A stretch of DNA of 64,000 bases from Winogradskyella psychrotolerans (GTDB taxonomy: Bacteria > Bacteroidota > Bacteroidia > Flavobacteriales > Flavobacteriaceae). Made by a program: the position numbers and the translations under genes. Numbering within the stretch: the stretch's first letter is position 1; each line of letters opens with the position of its first letter. Below the pieces are notes generated by a model. The model saw only the letters and a list, made by a program, of their open reading frames with translations, searched no databases and was not told the DNA's origin. Below, one piece after another: positions 62,818-64,000 of the stretch. The stretch is taken from NCBI RefSeq assembly GCF_018860565.1, contig NZ_JAHKPS010000018.1:62001-126000 (forward strand), given 5' to 3'.

Positions 62818-64000
62818 ATGAATAGAATAAAAACGCTCTTTTTTCTGACATCAATAATCGTTTTCACAAACTGTCAAAATAAAAACAATCCGACGGTAAA
62901 GTATTTGTCTGAAACAACAATAAACCAAATAGACACATTGATGGAGGTGTCATATAAACGTGGATTGTTCAATGGGAACATCCTTGTGGCACAGGGCAAT
63001 AATATTATATATCAAAATGAATTTGGATATTCAGATGCCTCTAGATCAAAAAAACTTAGTAGAAACTCAATATTTAACATTGGTTCTATAGCAAAAGAAT
63101 TCAACGCTGTTGCGATAATGATTTTAAATGAAAGAGGGTTACTTAATCTGGATGATAAAATCTCAAATTTTGAATTGCAATTACCAGAATGGTCAAATAC
63201 CATTAGCATTAGGCATCTACTTCAATATACAAGTGGACTGCCAAGAATCAACTGGAACAATATTAAGAATGACCAAGACATCTATAATGATATAAAGAAT
63301 ATTAAACGTCTAAATTTTGAACCTGGTACAGATTACTTGTACAGCAACAATAATATTTTTCTGCAAAGAAGAATTGTTGAACAAGTATCTGGAATGAGTT
63401 TTAATGATTTCATTCAAAAAAACCTACTTATTCCTGGCGGTATGACAAATGCTATTATTGACGCGGATACTCAAAACCCTGAATTAGTAACCGCATTTAA
63501 TAATACTTTTGTAAATGATAGAGCAATGGATATCGAATTCTCTGGCTGGGTAAACCCTACTGCAAATGATATGTATAAATGGATAATCAACTTACATTCA
63601 GGACAGTTTATATCTAATAAATCGTTAATTACTTTATTTGATTCGCATTCTAAGGAGAGTTCTTCTGCTTTAGGAATTGGGGTCATTGAGAATGACACTT
63701 TGCTAATTCATCAACATCATGGATCATCTTTCAATTATGAATCTTTTATCCATTATAATGTGAAAGAAGATTTATCAATCGTTTTAATGACAAATAATAA
63801 AAACCGCAAGCTTCGAGAAATAACTGATGCAGTCGAAAATATTTTAAAAGGCAATCCCTTTTCAATACCACAGAAGTCTATTTATTTCGCAATTAGAGAA
63901 AAATGTTATGATAATGCTAATGAGGGAATTGAGCTTTATAAAAACTTAAAAAAACAAAATTTTTCTGAATATAATTTTTCGGATGAAAATGAATTAAATC
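62818..64000 (+). CDS. Serine hydrolase lipoprotein, class C beta-lactamase fold (3' end outside window)
   Basis: Open from ATG 62818 to the window end, about 394 codons; stop not reached. Lipobox FTNC at about Cys20. SxxK at Ser90/Lys93 (GSIAKEF), YSN at about 175-177 (LYSNNNIF), and HHG at 300-302 as third motif. Third serine hydrolase of this type in the window. Residues after about 350 belong to a C-terminal domain that continues beyond the edge. Confidence 0.88.
   Translation, partial: MNRIKTLFFLTSIIVFTNCQNKNNPTVKYLSETTINQIDTLMEVSYKRGLFNGNILVAQGNNIIYQNEFGYSDASRSKKLSRNSIFNIGSIAKEFNAVAIMILNERGLLNLDDKISNFELQLPEWSNTISIRHLLQYTSGLPRINWNNIKNDQDIYNDIKNIKRLNFEPGTDYLYSNNNIFLQRRIVEQVSGMSFNDFIQKNLLIPGGMTNAIIDADTQNPELVTAFNNTFVNDRAMDIEFSGWVNPTANDMYKWIINLHSGQFISNKSLITLFDSHSKESSSALGIGVIENDTLLIHQHHGSSFNYESFIHYNVKEDLSIVLMTNNKNRKLREITDAVENILKGNPFSIPQKSIYFAIREKCYDNANEGIELYKNLKKQNFSEYNFSDENELN

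Noticed and set aside
1-64000. CRISPR arrays, tRNA or rRNA genes, transposases, phage genes
   Set aside because: No spaced direct-repeat array, tRNA-like cloverleaf or matching protein was noticed while reading; tRNAscan-type tools could still reveal something missed.

Overview
The window is chromosomal DNA of a low-GC member of the Bacteroidota, most likely a marine Flavobacteriaceae. Evidence: AT-rich intergenic DNA, signal peptides that end in ...AQ, SPII-type lipoproteins, CarboxypepD_reg-like domains, promoter boxes of the TAnnTTTG type, an exonuclease-UvrC fusion, and a mannitol operon with the gene order known from Zobellia galactanivorans. No rRNA, tRNA, CRISPR array, transposase or phage gene was seen.  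Layout. 1-12.6 kb: housekeeping and stress genes (two EamA transporters, exonuclease/GIY-YIG fusion, fatty-acid desaturase, Crp-type regulator, CsbD, a Tat-exported TIM-barrel protein, a deoxyribonucleotidase, an Old Yellow Enzyme flanked by direct repeats, a ribosome hibernation factor). 11.8-19.8 kb: a mannitol locus with a divergent Nudix-type regulator, an outer-membrane protein, a three-part ABC importer, mannitol 2-dehydrogenase and fructokinase, so mannitol would be imported, oxidised to fructose and phosphorylated. 19.9-24.95 kb: a leftward redox operon (DJ-1-like protein, iron alcohol dehydrogenase, MDR reductase, nitroreductase, Rossmann protein) behind a TetR regulator and a perfect palindrome. 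25.2-27.1 kb: a luciferase-like monooxygenase and an outer-membrane protein.  27.3-36.1 kb: a regulator with the order TolB-like domain, TPR repeats, AraC-type HTH, followed by serine hydrolases, a barrel protein, an NAD-binding protein, a membrane-anchored DJ-1 protein and an S41 peptidase. 36.1-44.2 kb: an HxlR regulator with two operators and a nitroreductase/cupin pair, then an AraC regulator with a 2OG-Fe(II) oxygenase, SDR, KefG-like and KefC-like proteins and an NTF2-like protein. 44.3-49.4 kb: a GAF histidine kinase and a 1172-residue fusion of a CarboxypepD_reg-type protein with oligopeptidase B. 49.7-57.1 kb: a second TolB/TPR/AraC regulator, a tandem duplication of barrel genes with one decayed copy, remnants of other genes and an accessory tryptophanyl-tRNA synthetase. 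57.1-64 kb: alpha/beta hydrolases, a cupin, two secreted esterase paralogues and a serine hydrolase cut by the window end.  The strongest candidate for an undescribed system is the pair of TolB/TPR/AraC regulators (27580 and 49744). Their last 32-residue HTH block is identical although the codons differ. Each lies directly upstream of an envelope gene (29607 and 51766), and those two genes share a promoter-operator that aligns without a gap over about 65 bases, with the CGGACG box exactly 24 bases from TTTGCAC in both. I infer one regulon read by two sensors with different TPR sensory regions.  A second theme, by inference, is electrophile and redox stress: Old Yellow Enzyme, nitroreductases, MDR reductases, DJ-1 proteins and a KefG/KefC pair, each under its own local regulator.
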